Origin: Paenibacillus dokdonensis
GTDB lineage: Bacteria; Bacillota; Bacilli; Paenibacillales; Paenibacillaceae
NCBI RefSeq assembly: GCF_004916975.1
Contig: NZ_STGQ01000001.1
Coordinates: 3,589,674 to 3,653,673 of the forward strand
Length of the DNA stretch: 64,000 nucleotides
Reading direction: 5' to 3'
Shown: piece after piece, positions 26,124 to 35,782 of the stretch
How positions within the stretch are numbered: the first letter of the stretch is position 1
Layout of the letters: every line of letters begins with the position of its first letter
Notes under the pieces: generated by a model
Seen by the model: the letters and a program-made list of their open reading frames with translations, nothing else
The model's database searches: none
Told to the model about the DNA's origin: nothing
Program-made: the position numbers and the translations under genes

Positions 26124-27233
26124 TCAGCGGCCTGCCGTAAGGCGGCGCATTTCTTCAACGATCAGATTGGCGGAGTCTGGCTTTCCAAGACTTCGGGACT
26201 GCTCGGACATTCCCTGCTGTACTCGGATATCACCCATAATCTCCCCGATAGACTGATAGAGGCGTTTTCCCGATAAATCCTTTTCCAGAATGACTTTGGC
26301 GGCTCCCGCCTTCTCCAGCTGTCTCGCATTAGCCTCTTGATGGTTATTCGTGACATTCGGAGACGGAATGAGAATGGACGGAATACCCAGTGATGTAATT
26401 TCAGCCAGGAAGGATGCTCCCGCCCGGTTGACGATCAGTGATGTCGCTGCCAGCACTTCTGGCATATTATGCACATAAGGAAGGACATGCAAATGGTTAG
26501 GCATGCTGCCAAGCCTGCTGCGGATCTCTTCCCGCGTCTTTTCGAAGTAATTCTCGCCTGTTACATATACAAAATGAATATGCTTCAGCTGCTCCAGCTG
26601 GGGCGCCATATCGATCATTGCATCATTGATGGCCTTCGCCCCGCGGCTGCCGCCGACAACGAGAACAACCGAACTGTTCATCGGGATGCCCAGCGTCGCA
26701 AAACCGCGTTCACGGTTGGCGGACTGCACGGTAGTAGCTCGCGGATTGCCTGTATAAATAACACGCTTCGCTTTGGGGAAAGAACGCTCTGACCCTTCAA
26801 AGCTGACCGCGACCGTGCTGACATATCTGCTAAGGAACTTGTTGGTCAAGCCCGGTATCGCATTCTGTTCATGAATAATGCATGGAATGCCAAGCTTGGC
26901 CGCAGCATATACGACAGGACCACAAACATAACCACCCGTACCGATGACAACATCCGGCTTAAATTCAGCCAGCATCTTCTTGGATGTTTTAACGCCTTTT
27001 AAAAAACGGATAACCGTCTTGATGTTGTCCGTGGACAGCTTGCGGCGAAATCCGGTAATGTCAATGGATTGAAAAGGAATCTGCTCCTGTGGTACCAGCT
27101 TGCTCTCCAAGCCTCTTGTTCCGCCAATATATAAAAAAGTAGAATCAGGATCTTCTTCCTCACACTGCCTCGCAACAGCGACAGCCGGATAAATATGTCC
27201 CCCGGTGCCGCCGCCTGATAGAACGATGCGCAT
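26124..27233 (-). CDS. murG: UDP-GlcNAc-undecaprenyl-PP-MurNAc-pentapeptide transferase
   Basis: Membrane-associated glycosyltransferase converting lipid I to lipid II. From ATG 27233 (GAGGTG upstream) it has 369 residues. The glycine-rich GGGTGGHIYPAVAVAR loop (residues 6-21), VIGTGGYVCGPVV near 90, and the C-terminal GASFLAEITSLGIPSIL near 262 are all visible. It starts 5 bases after the spoVE stop and precedes the murB remnant. Confidence 0.97.
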   Translation of the reverse strand: MRIVLSGGGTGGHIYPAVAVARQCEEEDPDSTFLYIGGTRGLESKLVPQEQIPFQSIDITGFRRKLSTDNIKTVIRFLKGVKTSKKMLAEFKPDVVIGTGGYVCGPVVYAAAKLGIPCIIHEQNAIPGLTNKFLSRYVSTVAVSFEGSERSFPKAKRVIYTGNPRATTVQSANRERGFATLGIPMNSSVVLVVGGSRGAKAINDAMIDMAPQLEQLKHIHFVYVTGENYFEKTREEIRSRLGSMPNHLHVLPYVHNMPEVLAATSLIVNRAGASFLAEITSLGIPSILIPSPNVTNNHQEANARQLEKAGAAKVILEKDLSGKRLYQSIGEIMGDIRVQQGMSEQSRSLGKPDSANLIVEEMRRLTAGR

Positions 27234-27238
27234 GCTGA

Positions 27239-28336
27239 TCACCTCGCATATCGTGATAGATTAAGTAAAATGCCCAGAGCGGTCAGCATCAGCGTAAGCG
27301 ACGAACCGCCATAGCTGATCAGCGGTAGGGTAATGCCCGTTACCGGCATGAGTCCGATAACAACACCGATATTAATGACAACCTGAACAGCGACCATGCC
27401 GACAATGCCTACCGCAAGCAAACTGCCAAAACGGTCAGGAATCGTCATCGCAACGCGCATGCCCCGCCAGACCAGGATCAAAAACAGCAGCAGTACAATC
27501 AGCCCGCCAATGAAACCCAGCTCTTCGGCCAAAATAGAAAAGATAAAGTCCGTCTGCGGCTCCGGAACATAGCTGTACTTTTGACGGCTCATTCCGAGTC
27601 CCAGACCACCAAGCCCCCCAGGGCCGATAGCATATAGAGATTGTATAATTTGATAACCTGCACCAAGCGGGTCAGACCATGGATCAAGAAACGCGGTTAT
27701 CCGCTGAAGACGGTAAGGTGCCGCAATAATGAGTCCGACAAATCCGGCGGCTCCGGCAAGCCCAAGCATACCCAAATGTCTCAGACGTGCACCAGCCGTA
27801 AAAATAATCATCATGGCCGCTCCAAGCATGACAGTGCCTGTACCCAAATCTGGCTGAAGCATGATCAAACCGAAGGCCAGGCCAATCAGTCCTAGCGGCG
27901 GCAAAAGACCTTTGCCGAATTTGGTGACATCCCATTCCTCGCTGCTCAGCCATTTGGAGAGAAACAGAATCATGCCCAGCTTCATAAACTCGGAAGGCTG
28001 AATGCCAAAGGAACTGATACCAAGCCAGCTTCGGGCACCTCCGCGTACGTTACCGATTCCGGGTATCAACACGATAACCAGAAGCACGAAGCACACGATC
28101 AGTCCTACCTTAGCATACTTTTTCCACACGCGAAAATCCAAGCTTGCTGTAAAAAACATAGCCACAAGTCCCAATACAGCAAATAGCATCTGGCGTTTAA
28201 CGAAATAGAAAGAGTCACCATAATTGTGAAAGGCCAGTACCGAGCCTGCGCTGTATACCATGATCATGCCGATTGTGAGCAGACCCAAAATACAGAGAAA
28301 AAGCCACAAATCCGGCGCCGGGCGTGTCTTGTTCAT
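27239..28336 (-). CDS. spoVE: SEDS-family glycosyltransferase SpoVE/FtsW
   Basis: Polytopic peptidoglycan polymerase of the SEDS family that acts with SpoVD in the spore cortex or with PBP2B in division. The 365-residue protein has ten predicted membrane segments and the SEDS motifs QPSEFMKLGMI, LQPDLGTG and the C-terminal PLISYGGSS. Position between murD and murG is the Bacillus spoVE position. A functional FtsW for vegetative division may be encoded elsewhere; which one this is cannot be decided from sequence. Confidence 0.9.
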   Translation of the reverse strand: MNKTRPAPDLWLFLCILGLLTIGMIMVYSAGSVLAFHNYGDSFYFVKRQMLFAVLGLVAMFFTASLDFRVWKKYAKVGLIVCFVLLVIVLIPGIGNVRGGARSWLGISSFGIQPSEFMKLGMILFLSKWLSSEEWDVTKFGKGLLPPLGLIGLAFGLIMLQPDLGTGTVMLGAAMMIIFTAGARLRHLGMLGLAGAAGFVGLIIAAPYRLQRITAFLDPWSDPLGAGYQIIQSLYAIGPGGLGGLGLGMSRQKYSYVPEPQTDFIFSILAEELGFIGGLIVLLLFLILVWRGMRVAMTIPDRFGSLLAVGIVGMVAVQVVINIGVVIGLMPVTGITLPLISYGGSSLTLMLTALGILLNLSRYAR

Positions 28337-28359
28337 GAAGAGGCCACCTTTTGCAGAGA

Positions 28360-28387
28360 AAGTAGGGGCTTATCCACCCCCCTACTT
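28360..28387. repeat. Inverted repeat at murD stop / spoVE leader junction
   Basis: AAGTAGGGG (28360-28368) and CCCCTACTT (28379-28387) form a 9-bp perfect stem with a 10-base loop. It overlaps the murD stop and lies before the spoVE ribosome site. It may be an intercistronic mRNA hairpin. Confidence 0.5.
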
Positions 28388-29807
28388 AAAGATTATGCAC
28401 CGCCTCTTTAAAAATGCGTCCACGCTCTTCATATGAAGTAAACATGTCCCAGCTGGCACAAGCAGGAGATAAAAGCACGATATCCCCAGCCTCTGCAGCA
28501 GCTGCGGCTTCTTTTACGGCTGACCGGAGCGTATTGGCGGCGTCCTCCTCATTATCGACGACGACAATATGCTTTAATCCCGCGATTTCCGCTACTTTGG
28601 CAATTTTTTGCGCTGTTTGGCCAAAAACGACAATCGCTTTGACTCGCTCGGACAGTACCGCCATCAGCTCCATATAATCGGATCCACGGTCCAATCCGCC
28701 GGCAATCAATACAATCGGCTCATGAAAGGAAGTCAACGCCATGGTTGTCGCTTTGGAATTCGTGGCTTTGGAATTATTATAAAAAGCGACTCCATGAAGA
28801 TTCATCACATATTCCAATCGGTGTTCAACACCGCGGAAGGAGGACAAAGGGCCGCTCAAACGATCGGCAGGCGCGCCGGCCGCAATGGATATGGCGCAGG
28901 CGGCAGCCGCATTTGCGATGTTAAAGCGACCTGGAATACCGACTTCCTCCACGGGGATGATATCCGTAATTTGGCCATGCTCATCACGGTATACGATTTT
29001 CCGTGATAATGAATCCTCTACATCAGGAATGAAAGGCGGACTGACATAAACACCTTCCACCAATTCTTCATTGGTAGAGAAGGGCAGCAGCTTCGCCTTG
29101 ATGTAGGGAACAAGCTCACGGCAGTATGAATCATCCCAATTGAGGACTGCGGTATCTCCTTCTCCCATATTTGCAAATATTTTTGCTTTGGAGGAAACAT
29201 AGTCTTCCATGCCTCCATGATAATCCAGATGCGTTTCTGCCAAATTCAGCAAGCATCCGACACGCGGTCTGAATTCCTCCGTGCCTTTTAACTGAAAGCT
29301 GCTCAGTTCTGTGACCATCCAATTGCTTGAATCCGCATTTTGGGCTGCTTCACATAGCGGTGTTCCGATATTCCCGGCCACAATCGGACGCATTCCGACC
29401 TCTTCCAGCATTTGACCAACCCAGGTTGTCGTCGTCGTCTTGCCGTTGGAACCGGTAATCCCGATAATCGGAGCATTGCAGATATGATATGCGACCTCTA
29501 CTTCAGTCACAACTTCAATTCCAAGCTCCAGCGCTTTTTGTATTGGCTGAACCCTGTATGGAATACCCGGATTTTTGACAAGCAGAGAAATACCGGGATG
29601 AACCAGATTATCCGGATGACCGCCGCAAATGACGGAAATTCCTAATGACTCCAGTTCCCCGGCTTCGGGGCATTGATCTCTGTCTTTTTGATCATTAACC
29701 GTTACAACCGCACCATAACTGTGCAGAACCTTGGCGACTTGTACACCGCTTTTGGCCAATCCCAGTACGATGACTTCCTGATCCCTGTAAGACTCTGGAT
29801 GCTTCAT
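28386..29807 (-). CDS. murD: UDP-N-acetylmuramoyl-L-alanine--D-glutamate ligase
   Basis: Adds D-Glu to UDP-MurNAc-L-Ala using ATP, in the cytoplasm. The 473-residue protein has the Mur-ligase P-loop GITGSNGKTTTTTWVG near residue 115, the conserved ELSSFQLKGTE near 168, and NLAETHLDYHGGMEDY near 188 in the central ATPase domain. The C-terminal domain starts GVEHRLE near 325. It follows mraY by 3 bases. Confidence 0.97.
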   Translation of the reverse strand: MKHPESYRDQEVIVLGLAKSGVQVAKVLHSYGAVVTVNDQKDRDQCPEAGELESLGISVICGGHPDNLVHPGISLLVKNPGIPYRVQPIQKALELGIEVVTEVEVAYHICNAPIIGITGSNGKTTTTTWVGQMLEEVGMRPIVAGNIGTPLCEAAQNADSSNWMVTELSSFQLKGTEEFRPRVGCLLNLAETHLDYHGGMEDYVSSKAKIFANMGEGDTAVLNWDDSYCRELVPYIKAKLLPFSTNEELVEGVYVSPPFIPDVEDSLSRKIVYRDEHGQITDIIPVEEVGIPGRFNIANAAAACAISIAAGAPADRLSGPLSSFRGVEHRLEYVMNLHGVAFYNNSKATNSKATTMALTSFHEPIVLIAGGLDRGSDYMELMAVLSERVKAIVVFGQTAQKIAKVAEIAGLKHIVVVDNEEDAANTLRSAVKEAAAAAEAGDIVLLSPACASWDMFTSYEERGRIFKEAVHNL

Positions 29808-29810
29808 CTT

Positions 29811-30776
29811 CTACAACCCCTTGTTCAAGTAAAGTCCAATACCTGCAAGAATAATGCCTACAGCCCAGAACGTCATAACAACACGCCATTCGGACCAGCC
29901 GGACAATTCAAAGTGGTGGTGAATCGGACTCATTTTAAATATGCGTTTGCCTCTTGTTTTGAATGATGCAACCTGAAGTACTACGGATAGCATTTCGACA
30001 ACAAAAACGCCACCGATAATAATAAAGAGCAGTTCACTTTTGGTCACAATCGCGATAGCACCGATGGCTCCGCCGATGCCAAGTGAACCCGTATCGCCCA
30101 TGAATACTTTGGCGGGATGCGCGTTAAACACCAGGAAGCCCAGTACGGCTCCGATCATAGCTGCGGCGCATACAGCTGCTGAAAGTGATGTCGCCTGCAT
30201 AGCTACAAGCGCAAAAGCCGCAAATGCAATAGCACTGACTCCCGAGAGCAGTCCGTCAAGACCGTCCGTAAAGTTAACCGCGTTGCTGATCGCCAGCATC
30301 ATGATAACGATGAACGGATAATAGAACCAACCGCCCCAATCAAACGACCAGGAAGTTCCGGGAACGTGAATAGCAGTGTCATGACCATTTTGAATCATCA
30401 GTATACACATGATCGCGGAAAATAGCAGCTGTCCAAAAAGCTTCTGACGGGCAGTCAGCCCAAGTGAGCGTTTAAATACGATTTTGATATAATCATCAAG
30501 AAATCCGATCAGACCAAAGCCGAGTGTGGCCACAAGCAACACATAGAAATCTGTATTAATGACGGAAAATTTCAAAAATGACAATGTAAAGGCCAAAATA
30601 ATCACCACGCCGCCCATCGTGGGCGTACCGGCTTTTTTCAAATGGCTTTGCGGACCGTCATCACGCACCTGCTGTCCAAATTTCATACGCCTCAAAAGCG
30701 GGATGAGCAGCGGAGCCGCAATGACAGCCAAAATAAAAGAAACACCTATTGTTAGTAGTAGTAATTGATAATCCAT
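29811..30776 (-). CDS. mraY: Phospho-MurNAc-pentapeptide transferase
   Basis: Integral membrane enzyme making lipid I from UDP-MurNAc-pentapeptide and undecaprenyl phosphate. The 321-residue protein has ten hydrophobic segments. Catalytic motifs: LGFGLIGFLDDYIK near residue 85-98, NAVNFTDGLDGLLSG near 167, NAHPAKVFMGDTGSL near 220, and HHHFE near 288. It is between murF and murD, 3 bases before the latter. Confidence 0.97.
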   Translation of the reverse strand: MDYQLLLLTIGVSFILAVIAAPLLIPLLRRMKFGQQVRDDGPQSHLKKAGTPTMGGVVIILAFTLSFLKFSVINTDFYVLLVATLGFGLIGFLDDYIKIVFKRSLGLTARQKLFGQLLFSAIMCILMIQNGHDTAIHVPGTSWSFDWGGWFYYPFIVIMMLAISNAVNFTDGLDGLLSGVSAIAFAAFALVAMQATSLSAAVCAAAMIGAVLGFLVFNAHPAKVFMGDTGSLGIGGAIGAIAIVTKSELLFIIIGGVFVVEMLSVVLQVASFKTRGKRIFKMSPIHHHFELSGWSEWRVVMTFWAVGIILAGIGLYLNKGL

Positions 30777-30797
30777 GGATTCACCCCCTCCGTATGT

Positions 30798-32204
30798 TTA
30801 ATTATGCAAGTCTTCCTTGACAAGAGCATCCACTATTTCTTCCATTTTCATACCACGAGACGCTTTAATAAGTACAATATCCTTCGGGTGCAGCTGCCCT
30901 ATTAAGTGGGAAGCAAGCTCTTTTTTATCGGTAAAATGATATACCGGCACGTCAGAACGCTTGAGCTGAGCGGCTTTCGCAGCCTCTTCAGATAAAGGCC
31001 CGTAAGTATATAGCATATCCACTTTATCTTCTACCGCGTACTCTCCGACCTCAGCATGAAATTCGAGCTGTTTAGGCCCAAGCTCGAGCATGTCCCCGAG
31101 CACAGCGATTTTACGGTGGTAGCCTTTCAGGCTGTCCAGTGCATCGATCGCCGCTTTCATGGATAATGGACTGGCATTATAGGCATCGTTGAGCAGCGTG
31201 AGTCCGCTGGGAGCCGTAATCTGTTCAATACGCATCCCTGTTAACTGCAGGCCGGAAATCCCTTCGCGGATCTTGTCTCCACTGACCCCGAAATAGTTGG
31301 CAACTGCAAGAGCGGCCAGACAATTAATAACATTATGCTGTCCCAGCAGCGGAAGCTCGAGTCCTTCTTCCGGGTGTAGATGGGAGGTGAAAATAATTCC
31401 TTTGCTGTGGAACATCATGCCTGTCGGAAAGTCATCATTCTTATCCTGATCCATGCCGAAGGTAAACGTTGTAAGACCTTCAGGCTTAACGGTCTCCGGC
31501 TCGCTGAGCACGAGTGGAATCAGCGGTTCATCTCCGTGGTATACCAAAAGACCACCCGGCTTCATGCCGCTGATAATTTCCAGCTTGGCGCGGGCAATCT
31601 CATGTCTGGATCCGAGCTGCAGCAGATGGGCTTCACCAATATTCGTGATGACGGCCACCTCGGGACTTGCAATGGCGGACAAGCTCTCAATTTCATGTCG
31701 TCCGCTCATTCCCATCTCCAGCACAACAATTTCCGTATCCGCCGGCATTTCCAGAATGGTCAGCGGAAGTCCGATATGATTATTGAAGTTTCCCCCGGTC
31801 TTATGAACCTTAAAGGAAGTCTCCAACAGTGCATAGACCATATCTTTTGTTGTGGTTTTGCCATTGCTGCCAGTAATGCCGACGACGCGGCAGCCGACAT
31901 CGGCCAGATAAGCCTTAGCCAATGCCTGCAGCGCGGTAAGCGTATCCTCCACAACAATCACAGGACCTTCAGGCGGAAGTCCGCGGTCACGCTGCCAGAG
32001 AACACCACATGCACCGCCTTCAAGCGCTGCCGCAGCAAAGGCATGACCATCGAAATTCTCCCCCACGAGCGGAACAAAGAGTCTGCCGCTGACAAGCTTA
32101 CGGGAATCCGTAAAGACACCCTCCATCTGTATATCACAATCATGGTCATGTGTAAGGCTTCCTCCACACATGACCGCTACCTCGCCAAGTTTCTTTGTAA
32201 TCAC
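30798..32204 (-). CDS. murF: UDP-MurNAc-tripeptide--D-Ala-D-Ala ligase
   Basis: Completes the pentapeptide precursor by adding D-Ala-D-Ala. The 468-residue product has the P-loop VVGITGSNGKTTTKDMV near residue 112, the ITNIGEAHLLQLGS motif and the C-terminal ligase domain. Its start overlaps the murE stop by 4 bases, so both are coupled. A clear Mur ligase signature and gene order make MurF certain. Confidence 0.97.
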   Translation of the reverse strand: MITKKLGEVAVMCGGSLTHDHDCDIQMEGVFTDSRKLVSGRLFVPLVGENFDGHAFAAAALEGGACGVLWQRDRGLPPEGPVIVVEDTLTALQALAKAYLADVGCRVVGITGSNGKTTTKDMVYALLETSFKVHKTGGNFNNHIGLPLTILEMPADTEIVVLEMGMSGRHEIESLSAIASPEVAVITNIGEAHLLQLGSRHEIARAKLEIISGMKPGGLLVYHGDEPLIPLVLSEPETVKPEGLTTFTFGMDQDKNDDFPTGMMFHSKGIIFTSHLHPEEGLELPLLGQHNVINCLAALAVANYFGVSGDKIREGISGLQLTGMRIEQITAPSGLTLLNDAYNASPLSMKAAIDALDSLKGYHRKIAVLGDMLELGPKQLEFHAEVGEYAVEDKVDMLYTYGPLSEEAAKAAQLKRSDVPVYHFTDKKELASHLIGQLHPKDIVLIKASRGMKMEEIVDALVKEDLHN

Positions 32205-33688
32205 TTGTTCATACCCCTTATCGATTCTTTGGCCACGACACGATCGTCAAAATCATGTTTTACATGCATGATATCCTGATAGGTCTCATGACCTTTCCCC
32301 GCAATCAATACTACATCGTCCGGGCTTGCCATTTCAATAGCCTTTTGTATAGCCTTCCGCCGGTCCACGATGAGCTGGTACTTATCCTGCGGCACGGAAT
32401 CCTCATGAAGTCCAGCCTCAATATCCTTCAGAATCAGGTCAGGATCTTCCGTGCGTGGATTATCTGAAGTAACCATAACAACGTCACTGTATTTCGCCGC
32501 AATCTTACCCATAATCGGGCGTTTGGTGCGATCGCGGTCGCCGCCGCAGCCGAACACAGTAATGACGCGGCCCTTGGCAAACTCATTGACGGTTTTCAAT
32601 ACATTTTCCAAACCATCCGGTGTATGTGCATAATCGACGATGACCGCAAAAGGCTGGCCCTCGTCCACGGATTCGACGCGTCCGTCAACGCCCGGAACCG
32701 ATTCCAGGCTCCGTTTAATGCTATCCAGCTCAAGGCCTTCCAGCAAACCGGCAGTAATCGCGGCAAGTGCGTTGTACACATTGAATTTACCTACCATTCT
32801 TAGCTGAACATCGCAGCTGCCCTGGAAGGAATCCACGTGAAAATGAGTGCCCTGCGCTGTAATTGAAATTTCCGATGCACGAACATCCGCTTTTTCATCC
32901 AAGCCGTATGTAATAACCTCTGCAGCGGTGACCTTGGCAAAATACTGCGATGCTGCATCATCAGCATTCAGAACGGCGTATTTCCGCTGATTCTTTTGAT
33001 GGGTGAACTTGTTTCCGAGACGCGAGAAGAAAAGCCCCTTAGCCTCTCTGTAATCTTCCATCGTCTTGTGATAGTCCAGGTGATCCTGTGTTAGGTTTGT
33101 AAAGATTGCTGTACGGAAATCGGTGCCCTTGACGCGTCCCTGTTCGAGCGCATGAGATGATACTTCCATGACGCAGCACTTCACACCGTTCGCAGACATA
33201 TCATCCAGGGAACGCTGCAGCTCCAGAGCTTCCGGTGTGGTTCCAGACATCGGAAAAGTCCGGCCTCCATAGCGCATTTGAATAGTTCCGATCAATCCCG
33301 TATTCACACTATGGTCATTCATCATTTTCTCGATCAGGTACGTGGTTGTGGTCTTGCCGTTAGTTCCCGTCACTCCAATCATTTTCATGTGTGAGCTTGG
33401 AGAACCGAAAAATGCATCCGCTATGACTGCCATCGCATAACGGCTGTCTTTGACGATGACCTGTGGGAGATCAATATCAAGCTGATGCTCCACGACCAGC
33501 GCAGCGGCACCTTGCTCAGCTGCCTGATCAGCATAGTCATGGCCGTCTACCGTATGCCCCGGCAAACAGATAAACAGATCGCCCGGAGCAACCTTGCGCG
33601 AGTCGGTCTGAAGACCGGTAATGGTGATATCCCCGCTCCCTGTGATTTGTGCAATTGTTAGTGTTGAAGCCAGTTCGTTCAGTTTCAT
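32201..33688 (-). CDS. murE: UDP-MurNAc-L-Ala-D-Glu--meso-DAP ligase
   Basis: Adds the third residue of the stem peptide. The 495-residue protein has the P-loop VTGTNGKTTTTYLIEKM near residue 109 and the TNLTQDHLDYHKTMEDY region. The motif DNPR in TSDNPRTEDPDLI near 408 is the meso-DAP recognition motif, so the cell wall is of the meso-DAP type. That agrees with dapL in this window. It sits 65 bases after spoVD. Confidence 0.97.
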   Translation of the reverse strand: MKLNELASTLTIAQITGSGDITITGLQTDSRKVAPGDLFICLPGHTVDGHDYADQAAEQGAAALVVEHQLDIDLPQVIVKDSRYAMAVIADAFFGSPSSHMKMIGVTGTNGKTTTTYLIEKMMNDHSVNTGLIGTIQMRYGGRTFPMSGTTPEALELQRSLDDMSANGVKCCVMEVSSHALEQGRVKGTDFRTAIFTNLTQDHLDYHKTMEDYREAKGLFFSRLGNKFTHQKNQRKYAVLNADDAASQYFAKVTAAEVITYGLDEKADVRASEISITAQGTHFHVDSFQGSCDVQLRMVGKFNVYNALAAITAGLLEGLELDSIKRSLESVPGVDGRVESVDEGQPFAVIVDYAHTPDGLENVLKTVNEFAKGRVITVFGCGGDRDRTKRPIMGKIAAKYSDVVMVTSDNPRTEDPDLILKDIEAGLHEDSVPQDKYQLIVDRRKAIQKAIEMASPDDVVLIAGKGHETYQDIMHVKHDFDDRVVAKESIRGMNK

Positions 33689-33753
33689 AACATATCCCTC
33701 GCTCTAATTCTATTATCGTCCACTGCTGCGATGATTAAGTCTCCATCGGGAGC

Positions 33754-35697
33754 TTAATTTTGTTGCTCTTTCAATTCAGGATCTTCCCCCATATAAATGC
33801 GGATGGTAGATCCGCGGTCTACTCGGCTTCCGGGCTTCGGAGCCTGACTGACCACCGTGTTGCCGGTGCCTGACTTAGCCAACACGAAGTTCATATTCAA
33901 ATCTTCGTATAAATCCTGTACGGTAGCCCCGACCAGGTCAGGAACGGTAACAATCGGCGTGTCGCCGTATTTATACACCTTCGGCACTTGATCCTTGCGT
34001 TCAGGAACTTTCAGAACCTGAAGGGAATCCTTCAAAATATTCTGTACGATAGGTGCAGCCACCACGCCCCCAAACTGAATGCCTGCCGGATTATCAACAG
34101 CGGTGTAAACCACAATTTGAGGATCATCAGCCGGCGCGAAGGCAATAAAGGATACGATATGCTCCGTTGCGGAATACCGTCCATTTACAACAATCTGAGC
34201 AGTACCTGTCTTACCGCCAACCCGGTAGCCGTCAATAAACGCCGGCCGCCCGGTGCCTTTGGCAACGACGTTTTCCAGTGCTTCACGTACCTGTTTCGAT
34301 GTCTCTTCAGAAATAACTTGTCTGACCATCTGCGGCTTCGTCTCACTGACTGTCTCTCCGGTCTCCGGATTCACCCAGGCTTTAGCCACATAGGGTTTAT
34401 ACAGCTTACCGCCGTTAATAGCCGCCGATACGGCAGCCACCTGTTGAATCGGCGTAACTGAAACCCCCTGTCCAAAAGCCGTGGTAGCCAGTTCCACAGG
34501 TCCCACTTTAGAAAGCTTAAACAGGATTCCGTTCTCTTCCCCGTTCAAATCAATTCCTGTCTTCGAACCGAAGCCGAAATTGCGGATATATTGAAACAGC
34601 GTATCCTTGCCCAATCGGTTGCCAAGCGTCACAAAACCTGGGTTGCAGGAATTTTCCACAACCTGCATAAAGGTTTCGCTGCCATGTCCGCCCCGTTTCC
34701 AGCATTTCAATGTTGCCCCGCCAATTTTAATGTACCCAGGATCAAAAAACTGCTCGTTTTTCAGATCCACCTTCTTTTCCTGAAGCGCTGCTGCGAGAGT
34801 AATGATTTTAAAAGTGGATCCCGGCTCGTACGTCATCCAGATCGGCAGATTACGATTATACACCTCTGCAGCATATTCCTTATAATTGCCCGGTTCGTAC
34901 CCGGGTCTACTTGCCATCCCATAAATCTCCCCGGTCTTCGGGTTCATAGCAATAGACCAGGCGCCTCTGGCCTGATACTGAACCATAGCCTGATCAAGCT
35001 CACGTTCCATAATTGATTGTATGGATTTATCAATGGTAAGCTGCAGATTAAGACCGTCCTTGGGCGCATCATATTTTTCTGATGAGCCCGGCATATGCCG
35101 TCCGCCTGCATCTGATAAATAGGAGATGCTTCCATTCAGGCCCTCAAGCCTGCTGTCATACTTCTGCTCTATGCCAGTCAATCCCTGATTGTCTATGCCG
35201 GTAAAACCAAGAATATGGCTTGCAAGGTCCCCATAAGGATAATACCTCTTATTGTCCTCTGCAACAACGATACCCGGCAGATTTAAATCACGAATTTTCT
35301 GAGCAAGCTCCATCGTAATTTTGCGTCCGCCGGGTTGAAGTTTCACACTTGATTGCCTTTTTGTAATCGTGCTCTTGATCTTCTCCTCGGTCATCCCAAG
35401 CAGTGGTGCCAGCAGCTTCGCCGTCTTATCGGGATCCTTGACCTGAACGGGAACCGCCATAATAGTCGGAGAACTGATATTGTAAGCGAGCGAGACTCCG
35501 TTACGGTCCTGGATTTCTCCTCGTTTGGCCGTAGATGGAATCTCTCTCCGCCAGTTCTCTTCCGCTTTGGCAGACAACTCAGGTCCCTTGCCCAATTGAA
35601 CATACGCAAGTCTTACTATTATAGCAACAAATAGCAAGCAAAGGACCATCAAGCTCACCAGGAGTCTGCGTCTTCGCGTCACGTTCGAAACCTTCAC
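33754..35697 (-). CDS. spoVD: Sporulation-specific penicillin-binding protein SpoVD
   Basis: Class B PBP that crosslinks cortex peptidoglycan in the outer forespore membrane with SpoVE. The 647-residue protein has one N-terminal membrane anchor (about residues 10-32), a pedestal domain, and the transpeptidase domain: STFK in YEPGSTFKIITL near residue 297, SCN in VENSCNPGF near 353, and KTG in GKTGTAQIV near 493. One C-terminal PASTA domain follows (TVPDLVGATVQDL near 586). SpoVD/PBP2B paralogues lie adjacent; the one nearer to murE is SpoVD as in Bacillus. Confidence 0.93.
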   Translation of the reverse strand: MKVSNVTRRRRLLVSLMVLCLLFVAIIVRLAYVQLGKGPELSAKAEENWRREIPSTAKRGEIQDRNGVSLAYNISSPTIMAVPVQVKDPDKTAKLLAPLLGMTEEKIKSTITKRQSSVKLQPGGRKITMELAQKIRDLNLPGIVVAEDNKRYYPYGDLASHILGFTGIDNQGLTGIEQKYDSRLEGLNGSISYLSDAGGRHMPGSSEKYDAPKDGLNLQLTIDKSIQSIMERELDQAMVQYQARGAWSIAMNPKTGEIYGMASRPGYEPGNYKEYAAEVYNRNLPIWMTYEPGSTFKIITLAAALQEKKVDLKNEQFFDPGYIKIGGATLKCWKRGGHGSETFMQVVENSCNPGFVTLGNRLGKDTLFQYIRNFGFGSKTGIDLNGEENGILFKLSKVGPVELATTAFGQGVSVTPIQQVAAVSAAINGGKLYKPYVAKAWVNPETGETVSETKPQMVRQVISEETSKQVREALENVVAKGTGRPAFIDGYRVGGKTGTAQIVVNGRYSATEHIVSFIAFAPADDPQIVVYTAVDNPAGIQFGGVVAAPIVQNILKDSLQVLKVPERKDQVPKVYKYGDTPIVTVPDLVGATVQDLYEDLNMNFVLAKSGTGNTVVSQAPKPGSRVDRGSTIRIYMGEDPELKEQQN

Positions 35698-35782
35698 TTT
35701 TATTCCTCCCTGCTTATCCTAATTATCATGACCGTTATTCCTATCATGGTATTCGGGACAAACAGGGGTTAGAACAAGCTGT

